A stretch of 64,000 nt of DNA, from positions 15,353,255-15,417,254 of the forward strand of contig JAJEKV010000011.1 in assembly GCA_021234155.1 (NCBI GenBank), in the 5' to 3' direction. Both the position numbers and the translations under genes were made by a program. The notes under the pieces were generated by a model. It was given only the letters and a program-made list of their open reading frames with translations, was not told the origin of the DNA and did no database searches. This document shows positions 33,722 to 43,926 of the stretch, piece by piece. Position 1 is the first letter of the stretch. Each line of letters starts with the position of its first letter. Source of the DNA: Isoetes taiwanensis (Eukaryota > Streptophyta > Lycopodiopsida > Isoetales > Isoetaceae).

Positions 33722-34951
33722 CTAGTTTCCACATGACCTTCTACCATCTTTCTTACCAATAATTTGAAAATGGTCTCGCATTGCCCCTGAACTCATAATT
33801 TTAGCTTCAGCAACAAAATAATCCACACTGTAAACCTCGCGGCCACATGGTTTGGTATCCAAATAGCGCCATGTATCTATGGACGGACAGTAGACGAAGA
33901 CTAAGGTCTGCATTGTCCCATTGCCATCAATAAAGTAAGATTGCACGCACACAAGGTCATCACCAGCAGTGACTTTTCTCAATGTCAGGTCATCATATAT
34001 CTGCAAGGATGATAATGGCATAAAAAAATATGATTCTTCTTCTTCATTGCAGAGCCATGTGGATAGCAACTGTTGCTTTTCATTGATTCCAACCAACATA
34101 AGTTTGCCCCTCATTTGGATCAAAACCTCTAATCTCAACTCCGCAAAATGATCTTCAGGTAATAAAAACCTCTTGTAAGACCAAGAGTCTCCATCAATGG
34201 AGTAGCTCCATATACTATCTTTTCCTAAAAAATAAATTAAGTTTCCAACAATTGGATGCGGTTGTGTTGGTTCCCGCAAATCATAACTAGATCCAGGATA
34301 TTTATGCGAACTTCTACTCCAATTAGCAGTGCGAGATTGATAAACTAGAAGATGAAGTGTTGTAGTAACAAGGATAACAACATAGCTATCATCTAATAAA
34401 TCAACTCGAAAAGATAAATTACGCACATTTTGATCTGTGTCGTCTAGTGGAGGACCGCCCAAGGATCGAAGTGATGGAGATGTACATGGATCAAACAGAT
34501 ATAATGTATCAGACATAATATCATAAGCACATAAAAGACCATGGGAGCTATCCAGGTAACGAATGAGATGTTCATGCGGCCATGGCTGCTCTTTCCAAGA
34601 CTGCTCTGGACAAATACATGGCTCAAAATCCTGACCTGGAAGAAAACCTGAATTAAGGTACCCACAAGTAGATCGCATCTTATGCTTTTTAGAAATGCAG
34701 GATAATACTGTTGGGAAATCGCCAAAAATGGAATAAGAAGAGCAATCGCTCTCATTATAAACAATCATAGAGCCTATGGTAGATCGCCGCCTCCACAACT
34801 TCTTAGAATGGACAAAATTATACCAGTGTTTGGAGACCAGAGAGAAACGAGCCACATCTCCGACATCATGGAATCTTCTGAGAATTTTTTCAACCACTTC
34901 CTCCCGCAACATGCTAAACATTGCCCCATCGGATCTTCGGGCGCCCATCAT
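33722..34951 (-). CDS. F-box protein (F-box/kelch-like), single exon
   Basis: An intact 409-residue frame. Residues about 14-56 form an F-box: MLREEVVEKILRRFHDVGDV then FSLVSKHWYNFVHSKKLW, with the conserved LP/LR-E-..IL..., D-..R..LVSK.W pattern. F-box proteins bind SKP1 in SCF ubiquitin ligases and select substrates through the rest of the protein. The C-terminal ~330 residues look like an F-box-associated or kelch-type beta-propeller: repeated short strands with HGLLCAYD, LYLFDPCTSPSLRSLGGPPL, VGNLIYFLGKDSIWSYS, RGKLMLVGINEKQQ and VFVYCPSIDTWRYLDTKP, typical of plant F-box/FBA-kelch proteins. Length is normal for that class. MMG gives two adjacent ATGs; either could start. No intron and no damage. 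It is the only clearly intact host gene in the window. The substrate cannot be predicted. Confidence 0.9.
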   Translation of the reverse strand: MMGARRSDGAMFSMLREEVVEKILRRFHDVGDVARFSLVSKHWYNFVHSKKLWRRRSTIGSMIVYNESDCSSYSIFGDFPTVLSCISKKHKMRSTCGYLNSGFLPGQDFEPCICPEQSWKEQPWPHEHLIRYLDSSHGLLCAYDIMSDTLYLFDPCTSPSLRSLGGPPLDDTDQNVRNLSFRVDLLDDSYVVILVTTTLHLLVYQSRTANWSRSSHKYPGSSYDLREPTQPHPIVGNLIYFLGKDSIWSYSIDGDSWSYKRFLLPEDHFAELRLEVLIQMRGKLMLVGINEKQQLLSTWLCNEEEESYFFMPLSSLQIYDDLTLRKVTAGDDLVCVQSYFIDGNGTMQTLVFVYCPSIDTWRYLDTKPCGREVYSVDYFVAEAKIMSSGAMRDHFQIIGKKDGRRSCGN

Positions 34952-35208
34952 TCCGGAGCATCGGGTCTTCAGAGTTCTTCACAGCCTATATTTGCTTGTT
35001 TGACGTGGACGCCCCACGTTCTCATCCAATAACAATATCACAGTTGGGTCGCTGCTATTTCCGGTGGTGCATTCTCAGGCATCCACGTCGCCCCTGCCGA
35101 TTTCAAGGAATCCTATTTCCGTTCTTCATGCTTCAGCACCGGCTGCACAGGTAAGAAATGATGGCAAATTTTGATCATAGTAACCGGATCTTGCGCTCCC
35201 CAACTGTG
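34952..35208. other. Upstream region of the F-box gene
   Basis: About 250 bases between the F-box start and the first foldback. I see no confident TATA box or other promoter element. Frames here are short overlaps. Confidence 0.3.
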
Positions 35209-35319
35209 ATATTGTAAGGGTAGCACAATTGGTCCTGGATTCCCGGTTTGCAGCTCCCGGCTACGCCGGTCGCTGCCAAACCGGGAATCCAGTCCCAATT
35301 GTGCTACCCTTATACAATA
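35209..35319. repeat. ~110-bp foldback with ~50-bp arms
   Basis: The left arm begins ATATTGTAAGGGTAGCACAA and runs through GGATTCCCGGTTTG to CTCCCGGC. The right arm is its complement, from GCCGGTCGCTGCC through AAACCGGGAATCC to TTGTGCTACCCTTA and TACAATA. The arms pair over about 50 bases with a few mismatches and a loop of a few bases (around CTAC). This could be a small MITE or a microRNA-like precursor. It lies about 260 bp upstream of the F-box start. Nothing in the sequence alone separates these options. Confidence 0.75.
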
Positions 35320-35532
35320 GCCCATTTTGCCCTATGCATTTCAGTCAGAACATGCAAAACAAATTTATTACACGTCAAAGAAGTGGATTGACGCCCTCGA
35401 TTCCCTCCATTATTCTTATCCGGAATTGCAAGTGGGTCTGCGATGCTGCTTTCCTGCAGATTTCTTCTTGATCATCTTGTCCAGAATGGTAAAGAATTGA
35501 GTAAAGCTTACGTTGAGGTCGTGTTTTGTGAA

Positions 35533-35673
35533 GGGGATAAACACCCCTGCTTGCCCCTTATAGCAGACGGGCGACACCCCTCCGAGCCCCTTACAGCAGA
35601 TAAACGGGCGAGCCCAGAGGGGCAAGCCCGTTTATCTGGTGTAAGGGGCAAGCAGGGGTGTTTATCCCGTTTA
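35533..35673. repeat. Compound hairpin 1 (outer ~34-bp arms, inner 13-bp arms)
   Basis: Outer arms: GGGATAAACACCCCTGCTTG with CCCCTTA at the left, complement at the right ending AGCAGGGGTGTTTATCCC. Inner perfect arms: CAGATAAACGGGC and GCCCGTTTATCTG, around a short GAGCCCAGAGGGGCAA loop. The left side also carries a partial degenerate copy between outer and inner arms. Confidence 0.8.
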
Positions 35674-35951
35674 ACCGAAAGGCAAAGTTTCCTCACCCAT
35701 TCCTGCACCCACAGCTCGATTATCGTCACCCATAGCTTGATTATCAGCTCCCACAGCTAGATTATCACAGGTTTGGCATCTTCTAAAGCTGGATTATCAG
35801 CCCCGAGGCTGAATCCGATGCTAAAGCCGCCTGTTTCCACGTTTTCAGCTACCTCTTCATCCCTGTGGGGTGGGTTGGGTGCCTGTTACGCCCTACCACA
35901 AGGCTTAATCAACGGTGGACATCGCTTGGATTGGAAAGCCTGCTGGTTAAG

Positions 35952-36062
35952 AGGGGGTTAATCCCCCTTGAGAGCCTGTTATGGCTGATAAACAGGCGAG
36001 CCCAAGAGGGCGAGCCTGTTTATCTCAGCCTTAACAGGGGCGAGCAAGGGGGATTGACATCC
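35952..36062. repeat. Compound hairpin 2
   Basis: Same design as the first: outer AATCCCCCTTGAGAGCCTGTTA pairs, imperfectly, with TAACAGGGGCGAGCAAGGGG plus GATT. Inner GATAAACAGGC pairs with GCCTGTTTATC around GAGCCCAAGAGGGCGA. Arms differ in sequence from hairpin 1 but pairing is kept, suggesting compensatory change or repeated origin. Confidence 0.7.
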
Positions 36063-36372
36063 TTAACTGGCAGGCAAGCTGCCTCACCCAAACCTGCACC
36101 CACAGCTCTGATTATCACTCCCGCAACCCGGTTTTTCACAGGTCCGGCACTCTCCAGAGCACACAAAGATGAATTCAACATCTGAATTCAGTTTGTTTAT
36201 CACAGGTTCGGCATCCGAGGCTGAATTCTACCTGTTTATCACAAGTTCGGCTGAATTCGGAGGTGAGGCTGCCTGTTCCCCTGCTGTTAAGTGCTTGTTA
36301 TGCCCTATCACAGGGCTGCAATCAACGGTGGGCAATGATTAGATCCGAAAGCCTGCCGGTTAAGGGGCACGC

Positions 36373-38099
36373 TATCGCACGCCTCGCCTTCGTATTCCAA
36401 AAACTAGCGATTATTTTTTCAACTAACTTCCTCTTTGCTCTTTTGTGTTTCTTAGCAGGTTTGCCTAACCCCACGTACAACAATTCTTGGAATTCTAAGC
36501 TATCCACATGGCTTGATACGTCAGCCAAATTAATTAAGAATCATTGGATCTCCCCAATTTCACATCGACGACCAAAGAAATTACAAAAACTCCCAAAGTT
36601 TTCCTTCCCCATACCCGATGTGCTCTCATTGGACCATATTTTCAAAGGCTTCCAAGCTTCCTTACCTTTTGTCGTTTTTGCCTTGCTTATTTTGATTTGA
36701 AGGGTTCTTTTGTTTTGTGGCAAATGTTTTCCATCCCTATTGTCTTCAGGAAGCCTTTAACAGTGAGAAGCAGGTATGTTTGGCTTGCATTCAGAAGTTA
36801 TTTATTGAATTTTTAGGGCACTTGCTAGTCCCCGAGGGGCATTTTCTACAAAACAAGTAAGATCCTTACAGCTGGAGCCCATTAATTTGAAGAATCAAAA
36901 TCTTGGGTTATGGCAATATCAGATGTGTGCATGTAGACAACAAGCTTGTTGATTAAAAAATGATGACTTTGGGAGGTTAGACTCCTCTACAAAGGCGACT
37001 TAAAGGGTGAATGATTTCTGCTGAGAATAAAGGTGGTTTAAACATGCATCCTGTTGCTAGAAGCTATATTGTAACTAAATTGGATCGCAAGAATGTGGTG
37101 CAAGTGAAATTCTCGATAAAATTAAAGGCCTTCTCAGATAATGTTCGGTCAGGTGGTTAAAAAGTTTCTTTGCCTTGTATTTTCGGCATTTTCCTGATTG
37201 AATTGAATTCTATCGCTTACCCATGTACTATTGTGTCAACAGGTTGAGTAATCACGAAGTCCTTGCTTGATGTAGTTGTTATAGGCATTAGAGGCAGTTT
37301 CCTTGGTCTCTTTTTGTTCATATAGCTTTATAAATAGGTTGAAAAGTAGCACTAGTTATGGTTTTGTTTAAAGGTCTCTGCCTCGACTTTCTTGAAGAAG
37401 GCCACAACGCCAGGGTGCGGAATTCCAAAGATTGGGACTTATGTTTATGCCTTTAGTTGATGCTAGCATATTCCCTTGATTTTAATGAAGAAGACTATAA
37501 GGTGCAGAAATTTCACGAGTTGTTTCCAAGAAGTTGCAGTTTTTCAAGTGTTAATAGACACGAGCTTCTAATCATTCAGGCATTAGATTCTGAAAGAGCT
37601 TTTCACAGATATGACAAGAAAAGTTTACTATTATCAGTGATTGCCATTCTATGCACATGGAATGGTCCAACTAGCTCGTCAGTTGTACACATTATTCTAG
37701 CTAGTACGCAATGCTCTTCCTGATACTACACGATATGCCCTGGAGCACAAGGGATAAGCTGGTATTTCCGGGAGGTGGAATGCTGGCTTGAAGCTTCTCG
37801 TGCTAGCTAGGTAGACAATCACTTCCTGAGAGTGTTGCTGTAAGTTATTCAAAAGAGCGCACAATCAAAAAATTAGATGGTCATAAACTACTATTTTTCG
37901 TGGCAGTTTCAGCACAGGAGCATGTCAACTTTCATTCAAAAGTGGTTTACCTTGTCAGAAAAGTTCCTCTCCAAATGTTTGATTTGAAATAGGCTTGTAG
38001 ATGGTAGTCGAGTTTCTTCACTCCCAACTACACCTTCTTCATCTCTAGATTTTGATTATATTTTGTATTTCACATTTAGCATTTTACTACAACACGTTG
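36373..38099. other. Unassigned DNA left of the retroelement array
   Basis: A 145-codon plus frame (36263-36700) ends in a hydrophobic stretch (ASLPFVVFALLILI) but has no motif and starts inside the repeat, so I do not call it. Shorter frames (37457-37723) are also unassigned. The sequence just before the array reads TTTTACTACAACACGTTG. Confidence 0.35.
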
Positions 38100-40700
38100 C
38101 TTGGGTCAGTATAATCCCATCTCTGGATGGGTGAAATTGTTTTTTTAGGTTGCAGTATACTATAATGTGAAAGTGTTTTGATTTGCTTCTCAAAATTATT
38201 TGGCACTGTGGCACAGATGATATAGTACTGGAATGAAATTTATTCAGGGGAGTCCTGTATCAATACACTTTAGGTGACCTTGGTACTGGGATTTTGTTGG
38301 AATTGGCGTATGTTGTGGTAAATAAGATCAATTGATGGCTTATGGTATAGGCTTATGGGAAGTAATAGTATGGCAATTTTTTAATTTGGTCAACTCTAAT
38401 GATGCTTATACTCAAGATGGTCGATCTGCATGAAGATTATTGTAAGGCTTTATGAACTACAATTACAGACTGGATCAAATGTGGATGACCCTTTAATAAG
38501 GGAAATTCAATGGGTGGAGAACCATGCTTTACATAGTAAAGGTTGACTGATGGGAGACATAGTATATCCAATGACACATTTATGACTGGCATGATATGAA
38601 CTACATGTAATACTCTATTCCTACTGGGTATCAATAGGCAAATACTTTGGAGAATTGATGGTTTTTGTGATATGCTGAACATGAACTAGGTTGATGACTC
38701 TTTTGGCTCAGCCATGCAAAAGTGTAAAAAATGGGGGTCTAATGTGAGGAAAAAGGCCTACCTATGGACTCATGTCTGGATCTACTCAATAAAGAAAAAT
38801 GTGGTGTGGCAGTAAGATAACTCTTGAATAATATAATGGGAATGGAGTGTTGAGGAAGCATGGTATAGTTTGTATTTTATTTAATCCCCTCTAGGGAAAG
38901 GTTGTTTGATTTTGCCAAGATTGTATATGATGGGATGACTTTCATAGGATGGTGTGGCTTAGCTTGGACCACTATGATGGAGACCACAATATGTGGTTTT
39001 CAGTAAACTGGTAGACGGAAAAGGACTATAAAATTTTATAGAGGGGTATCCATCCTAGGCAAGGTTGGTGTTTTGGATTCATAAAGATTATAAAGAGGAT
39101 ATGGATAATACACTGACTTAGGAGTGATGACTTGGGCATGATTTGGTAATGGAACTAGGGAATTGGTCCCCTCAAGGGATTTTGGGTTTTAGCATAAAAA
39201 TTGGATAACGAACCTGGTATCGACCTGTAAAATGGACCTTTGTTGGAATAGTGAGTATGTATGTGTGTTCAAGTAAGCTGAAGCACACAAGGATTCATTG
39301 GCCATATAATATGATCAGCCAAATGATGCTGGGCAATTATTTTTTCTAAATGGGTGTGAGTAGCACCAAGTTTCTACAGAACCTTATGGTTTGGTTTTGT
39401 TGGTTTTTAACATGGTACATTGTTGATGGCTGTATATACAAAGCAAGCTAGGTACTAGTGCTTGTTTAAACTGTCACGTTCTTTCAAATAAGACTCAACA
39501 TAAGGGTTTGAAATGGCACGTATAAATACGGGATGTGACAGCATTGACTGTTGTGATGATGTAGTGGAAGCATGAAAGGTGTGTTGCGAAATAAGGGCTT
39601 AATTGGGAAAAATGTTCAAAGGTAATTGGGGTGCAAGTAAGACCCATGGTCTGAGGCATTTATGGCCGTATAGGATATGAATTTAGCGCAGACAATATGT
39701 GGTTGCACGATAAGTCAAAGTATGTAAGATGAGCCGCATTAAGCTACATATGTTGGACTTCCACATGTGACATACGCAATGGTTGTATAAATTAATTGTT
39801 GGCATAAGGCATTAAGTGTGAAATAGGTGTTTTGTTTACTTGACATAAGTCCTGAGTTGTGATTTTCAGCAGATAAAGTTGGGAATATGTTGGGAATAAG
39901 TGGTATCTATGTTGTGACTTCAACATAAAGCAACAATACTTATGAGGTATTTGGGTATGGCTAGATTTACAATTTGGTTGTATTTGGTGTTGATACCGAA
40001 TTTGTGTATGGGTGTGGCATGGCAATGATGAGACTAAATTAGCAACAGGAGCCTGGTTAGTTGTATAAAGTATTTCAGATTAAGCTTTTAACATTCGACT
40101 GGTCCTGGAATGTTTATGGCCTTAGTAGACTGGCCTAATGGCACAAAAATAAGGTAAGTATCTAACTTTTGGATACAATGGCAATGGCTTATGAAAACAT
40201 TATTTTGAGGCATATTATGGTATGGGTACGTTAGGCATAATTGGTTTAACTGGGCAAGCTGATAGAATGGATTATATTATTATACGTCCTTGTTTGGCCT
40301 ATCTTGAAAAAATATGAGTATTATTGAATATGGTATAATTTAAATAGGATCGCGGTGTTAAAATTATTGGCAATGGTCGATGTTGGGAATATACGGCATA
40401 TGGAAAATGGAAAACCCTAAAAGTGTTATATGCGGCAGAGCTATGGCGATCGTGCTAACCGGAGGCTGATAGTTGACGGATCCCTAACAGAACCTGATGA
40501 TCTAAGGGCGCAGATGATAAGGTATCAAATCAGTTACATGCAATGCCAGGTAGACCGCTGATATGAAGCATGCCTAAGCTGGAAAATGGTTCTTGTAATC
40601 CAAAAATAAGTGATCTCATTTTGTAATGCTGAAGATAATGGATCTGGATCTGACCATTGATGTTGGATTAAGGATGCTTGTTGCACTAAGCACGGTTCGT
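38100..40700 (+). other. Noncoding leader of element unit 1
   Basis: About 2.6 kb with no plus-strand open frame of note. The two minus-strand frames (38437-38682 and 39792-40025) recur in the other units, partly changed in unit 3, simply because the DNA is nearly identical. Possible roles are promoter or pseudo-LTR. The same segment is at about 46137-48740 and 54189-56790. Confidence 0.6.
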
Positions 40701-40710
40701 GGTATTTTCC

Positions 40711-40720
40711 CTATATATAG
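40711..40720 (+). promoter_or_regulatory. TATA-like box before the first coding exon
   Basis: CCCTATATATAGATGC lies about 45 bases before the ATG at 40761, identical in all units (about 48751 and 56800). A CTGCAG just before the ATG, after a T-rich tract, could alternatively be a splice acceptor, in which case transcription would start farther upstream. Confidence 0.45.
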
Positions 40721-40760
40721 ATGCTGGTTATGCGAGAGATATACCTTTTTTGTCTGCAGT

Positions 40761-41099
40761 ATGAGTAAAGCAGGGAGACCCTCCGGAGCGCCCAACTTAG
40801 GCCAAACAAGGTCTAAGCTCATTGAGATATTGAGAAAGGCTGGAATTGAGCTTAGTGGAGTACAGCCTACTAAGGCTCAATTACTGGAGTTGTGTAGGAG
40901 CAATGGGATTGATCCCAATGGAGAGAAGATGGGGAGCATTAAAAAATTCATTCCTATGCAGCCCTGTAGCAGCACTGCTAAAGCAGGTGGTATAGAGAAG
41001 TCTGGGAGTGGCACTGTGGCTGACACAGTCCCAGACAGCATTGAAATCTTAAACGATGAGGATGAGGATGGCTCTGAAAACGAGATTCAGCAAAATCAG
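40761..41099 (+). CDS. Element ORF1, first exon (unit 1): SAP-like N-terminus, acidic tail
   Basis: 113 codons from ATG (MSKAGRPSGAPNLGQTRSKL) to an acidic end (NDEDEDGSENEIQQNQ). The frame is open upstream to 40626, but the TATA-like box and conserved context favour 40761. Residues about 16-52 contain two short helices, RSKLIEILRKAGIELSG and KAQLLELCRSNGIDPNG, spaced like the helix-turn-helix of a SAP-type DNA-binding motif. That is a tentative reading. The exon ends CAG followed by GTTCAG, phase 0, and the acceptor at 42111 continues the same frame with EGAHDRAPPAVIQDIEQ. So this exon and the following coding region probably make one protein. Identical in unit 3; unit 2 is altered at CAG/CTG sites. 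Confidence 0.7.
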
Positions 41100-42111
41100 G
41101 TTCAGTATATTTTAAATTATCCAGTTCTATTTAAGCATATGACATTTGGTATGTTTGACTCTGTTTCTTGGGATGCAATGCACAATGTTATGCTGATTTG
41201 ATATTGCTATACTAATTGTGTGATGAAATTATATGTGGAAGTGATTATTGATACGTTGTGGGTAAAGGGCGATAAGCCAAGGGAAAACTCAGCTTACCTG
41301 CTAGCAAGTATGTGGTTACCCTTGTAAAAGGCTAATTCGTGTACTGTTTGCTGCAGGTAACCGTTTTCTCTTCTCCCATAAATTGTTATGGATGTTTTGT
41401 TGCTGTGGGAAAAGCTACTTCAGAAATCTGCTGTACAATTGTGTTTGAACATTTTTTGATTTTATGGAAATGCTTAATCTATTAAGTAAATCAGGTATAT
41501 TCTCTACTCTTTAGTCATTTGGCTGTAAAAAGGCAAGCAGACTTGGATCTCAGCTGTTATAACTTGTGATTCTGTAAAATATAACTTATTGGGATTAAAA
41601 ATACAAGCTACATTGGATCTGTTTTTCTAAGTCTTTATTAGTTTATGTTTGATTGTGCTACATATGCATATGGAATTTGCTATAATCATTATTGAATTTG
41701 CTATTTTAGTATCTGCTATTTGATTTTGGGCAAGACTATATTCTACTCTTGTTTTTGTTGTGTATATTGGTCTTACATGATAAAAGTGTCTAAGGCAGTT
41801 GGTTTTGTTGAAAATTATTTGGTATAAACAGTAAACTCTTTTTTCTAATGGTCTCTAAGGCCCCCCAATGTTTTGGGACTGATAAGTCCAGTAAACTTAG
41901 TTGTCTAAGTTTATTAGGATGCTTAGGCTTGTTTTAAGTTTAGGCTAGTCATATATTACACCATTTCAGGACACCAGTTTTACTGGTGTGGGCCTTAGGG
42001 ACCAATTTTTGATATCCATTTTTAGATGTCCAAGTTTTGAAGTCCTATTCTAGTGTTCTGTTTTAGCATGATTTCTATAGTACCAATTGGCTCTAAATCA
42101 TTATATTGCAG
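41100..42111 (+). other. Spliceosomal intron retained in the retroelement (unit 1)
   Basis: 1012 bases, GT...AG, donor AATCAG with GTTCAG and acceptor ATTATATTGCAG with GAAGG. It is T-rich with stops in every frame and joins two open frames in phase 0. The same intron is at 49150-50165 in unit 2. In unit 3 its first 851 bases are at 57189-58039, where the copy stops. Confidence 0.75.
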
Positions 42112-43674
42112 GAAGGTGCTCATGATAGAGCCCCCCCGGCAGTTATTCAAGATATTGAGCAGCCAGCTATGGATGGGAGGCCTGGTTGGTACCCAGAATT
42201 AGCTGCATTCGGTTATCGGTCAGGCATTCTTGCTCCAAATAAAGCCGTTTCAGCAAAGGTCTTGGCATGTATTCGGGAGGACAATCGCACAAATTATTCA
42301 TATGCAAGGAAACCGAATTGCGGGATGGGGATGTTTCACCATACTCTTTTCGGTATGAGCAATATGTTGGACTTGGTTGCCCAATTTTTTTAAGGCGGGT
42401 TATAATCCTGGCGCATGTGATCGACTCATTGAGTACACTTACGAATGTTGCTGCGGCACATGCTTTGGCTGATGACAAGGATGAGGTAGACATGCTTAAT
42501 TTCATTACTGGGCTTTCTGCTTTAGAGACTGCTAATGGGCTTAAGATTACTTATAAAGCCAGGGAGGATAGAGCAGTAAGATGATCTGTGCCCAGACCTG
42601 CCATTAATGGTAACTGCCTCTTCAGTGTTGGGCCTCCAAATGTTGAAAGAGTGAATGAGCAAAATTTTGTTGAAGAACCTGGGCAGAACGTTCGTAGTTC
42701 ACTTAGAAGGTATAATTTGGCTGAACTCAATCTGTTCAATTGTGGAATGTTTCCAATTATGTCTAGAAGAAATGTTGAAGTGCATGCTGAGCAGTTCCAC
42801 CAGGCCCTATGGGAAAGCAAAAATCTGGGAGTCATTGCACCTATCAGTCATGATGCTTGGGTTAAGTTAGCCAATATCAGCAATGAGGAACTCAAAAAAG
42901 CCAAATCGGATGCTATGAGCTTCACCAAGCATATTACAAAGATTGATGTCGAGTTACCCTTTGATCTGGATATTCTTAACAGGAAGTGCAGGGTTGGAAA
43001 TTGTCTCTATATAGGACAAAAAGGCCACATGGCCAAAATGGAGGAGAAAAGAAATGATTTTTATGTGAAAAGGATTTGGCGTACGTATTGCCCCTTCTTT
43101 AAATGTAATTGTGAACTGATTTCTGATGGCAGGGCCAAATGCAAGGACAACATTATCTGGTTCGACCATGTCATTTGGTTTATGATGAACAATTTGGAGC
43201 TGATATGGCCTAAGTGTAATATCCAAATGAGATTCCATCAATTCACTGTCTTTCTATCTTCTGATCCAGTGAAGGAGGCTGTTTTGGCTTACATGGGGTA
43301 TTTGTCCATAAGAGAGATGATGATTGGCATGACTAAAAGGATGGCTGAAAGTTCTAATGCTGACTTGAAAACTGAGTTTGGTGGCTCCAAGGCTGCGGAA
43401 CTACTGGAAAAGACACTGAAGCCTGTAAGTTTCCTTGCTAAGCACATGCATGACAATAGCAGCAGCAACTATGCAACAAAGAGAAGGAATTCCAACTTTG
43501 AGAATCCGTCCAGCAGCATACTCAGGCCTCCTAAGATCAGGAAGAAAGCACCATGTGCTGATTATGTTAATATTGACTCACAAGATGTTCTTTGGCGGCA
43601 CACCTACTGAGGAGTGGAGAAGGCGATGGAAGGAATCGATCTTTGGTGCACGCACCAATTTCAAGTTTACTTGA
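42112..43674 (+). pseudogene. Element ORF1, second exon (unit 1), apparently frameshifted
   Basis: Same protein as at 50166-51730. Unit 1 has shifts near 42216-42420, where the frame stops at 42393, then is open from about 42588 to 43610. The central part reads through continuously (VELPFDLDILNRKCRVGNCL), where unit 2 is broken. Near 43590-43660 it again differs from unit 2. Nearly every difference from unit 2 in the damaged parts is at a CAG or CTG site, so the breaks may be sequencing errors and not decay. No known domain. Confidence 0.6.
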
Positions 43675-43926
43675 TGGTAAACATACATACTACTATCTCT
43701 TTTTGATGATACAGTTTATATTTTCTCCTGTTATATGTTACTATCCTTTTTGAATCAGTTTATCTGATCTCCACTTATATGTTCTACATTTTCTTTCAAT
43801 GAAATATATCTGTGTTGCTGCTTATTGTATGAATGATTGACTTGAGCATAATATTGCATTCAAACTTTGGCCACAGTGCCTTTTTATATTTGTTGAGTTT
43901 ACTCAAAAACCCCCAATTATATACAG

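Larger units (their letters stand above)
35525..36372. repeat. Divergent tandem duplication (~425-bp unit x2) carrying compound hairpins
   Basis: Unit 1 (about 35525-35946) and unit 2 (about 35947-36372) share, in order, a large hairpin, CCTCACCC..CCTGCACCCACAGCT, several GATTATCAC/TTTATCACAGGTTCGGCA words, TGTTACGCCCTACCACA or its variant, AATCAACGGTGG and AAAGCCTGC.GGTTAAG. Divergence is substantial, so the duplication is old. GATTATC words recur many times between. No coding sequence recognised. Confidence 0.7.

Noticed and set aside
36263-36700. 145-codon plus frame as a membrane protein gene
   Set aside because: It begins inside a tandem repeat, has only a short C-terminal hydrophobic stretch and no recognisable domain.
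38437-40025. Minus-strand frames of 81 and 77 codons in the element leader, recurring in the other units
   Set aside because: They recur only because the DNA of the units is nearly identical (the 81-codon frame is shortened in unit 3). No motif, no splice or promoter support.
40490-40640. CTGATGA as a hammerhead ribozyme core, since such ribozymes occur in Penelope-like elements
   Set aside because: I could not find a GAAA at the right distance with closing stems II and III. A covariance-model scan could still find a diverged one.
42112-43674. Calling unit 1 of the element firmly degenerate from its frameshifts
   Set aside because: The differences from unit 2 in the damaged parts sit almost entirely on CAG/CTG sites, so sequencing error is at least as likely as decay.
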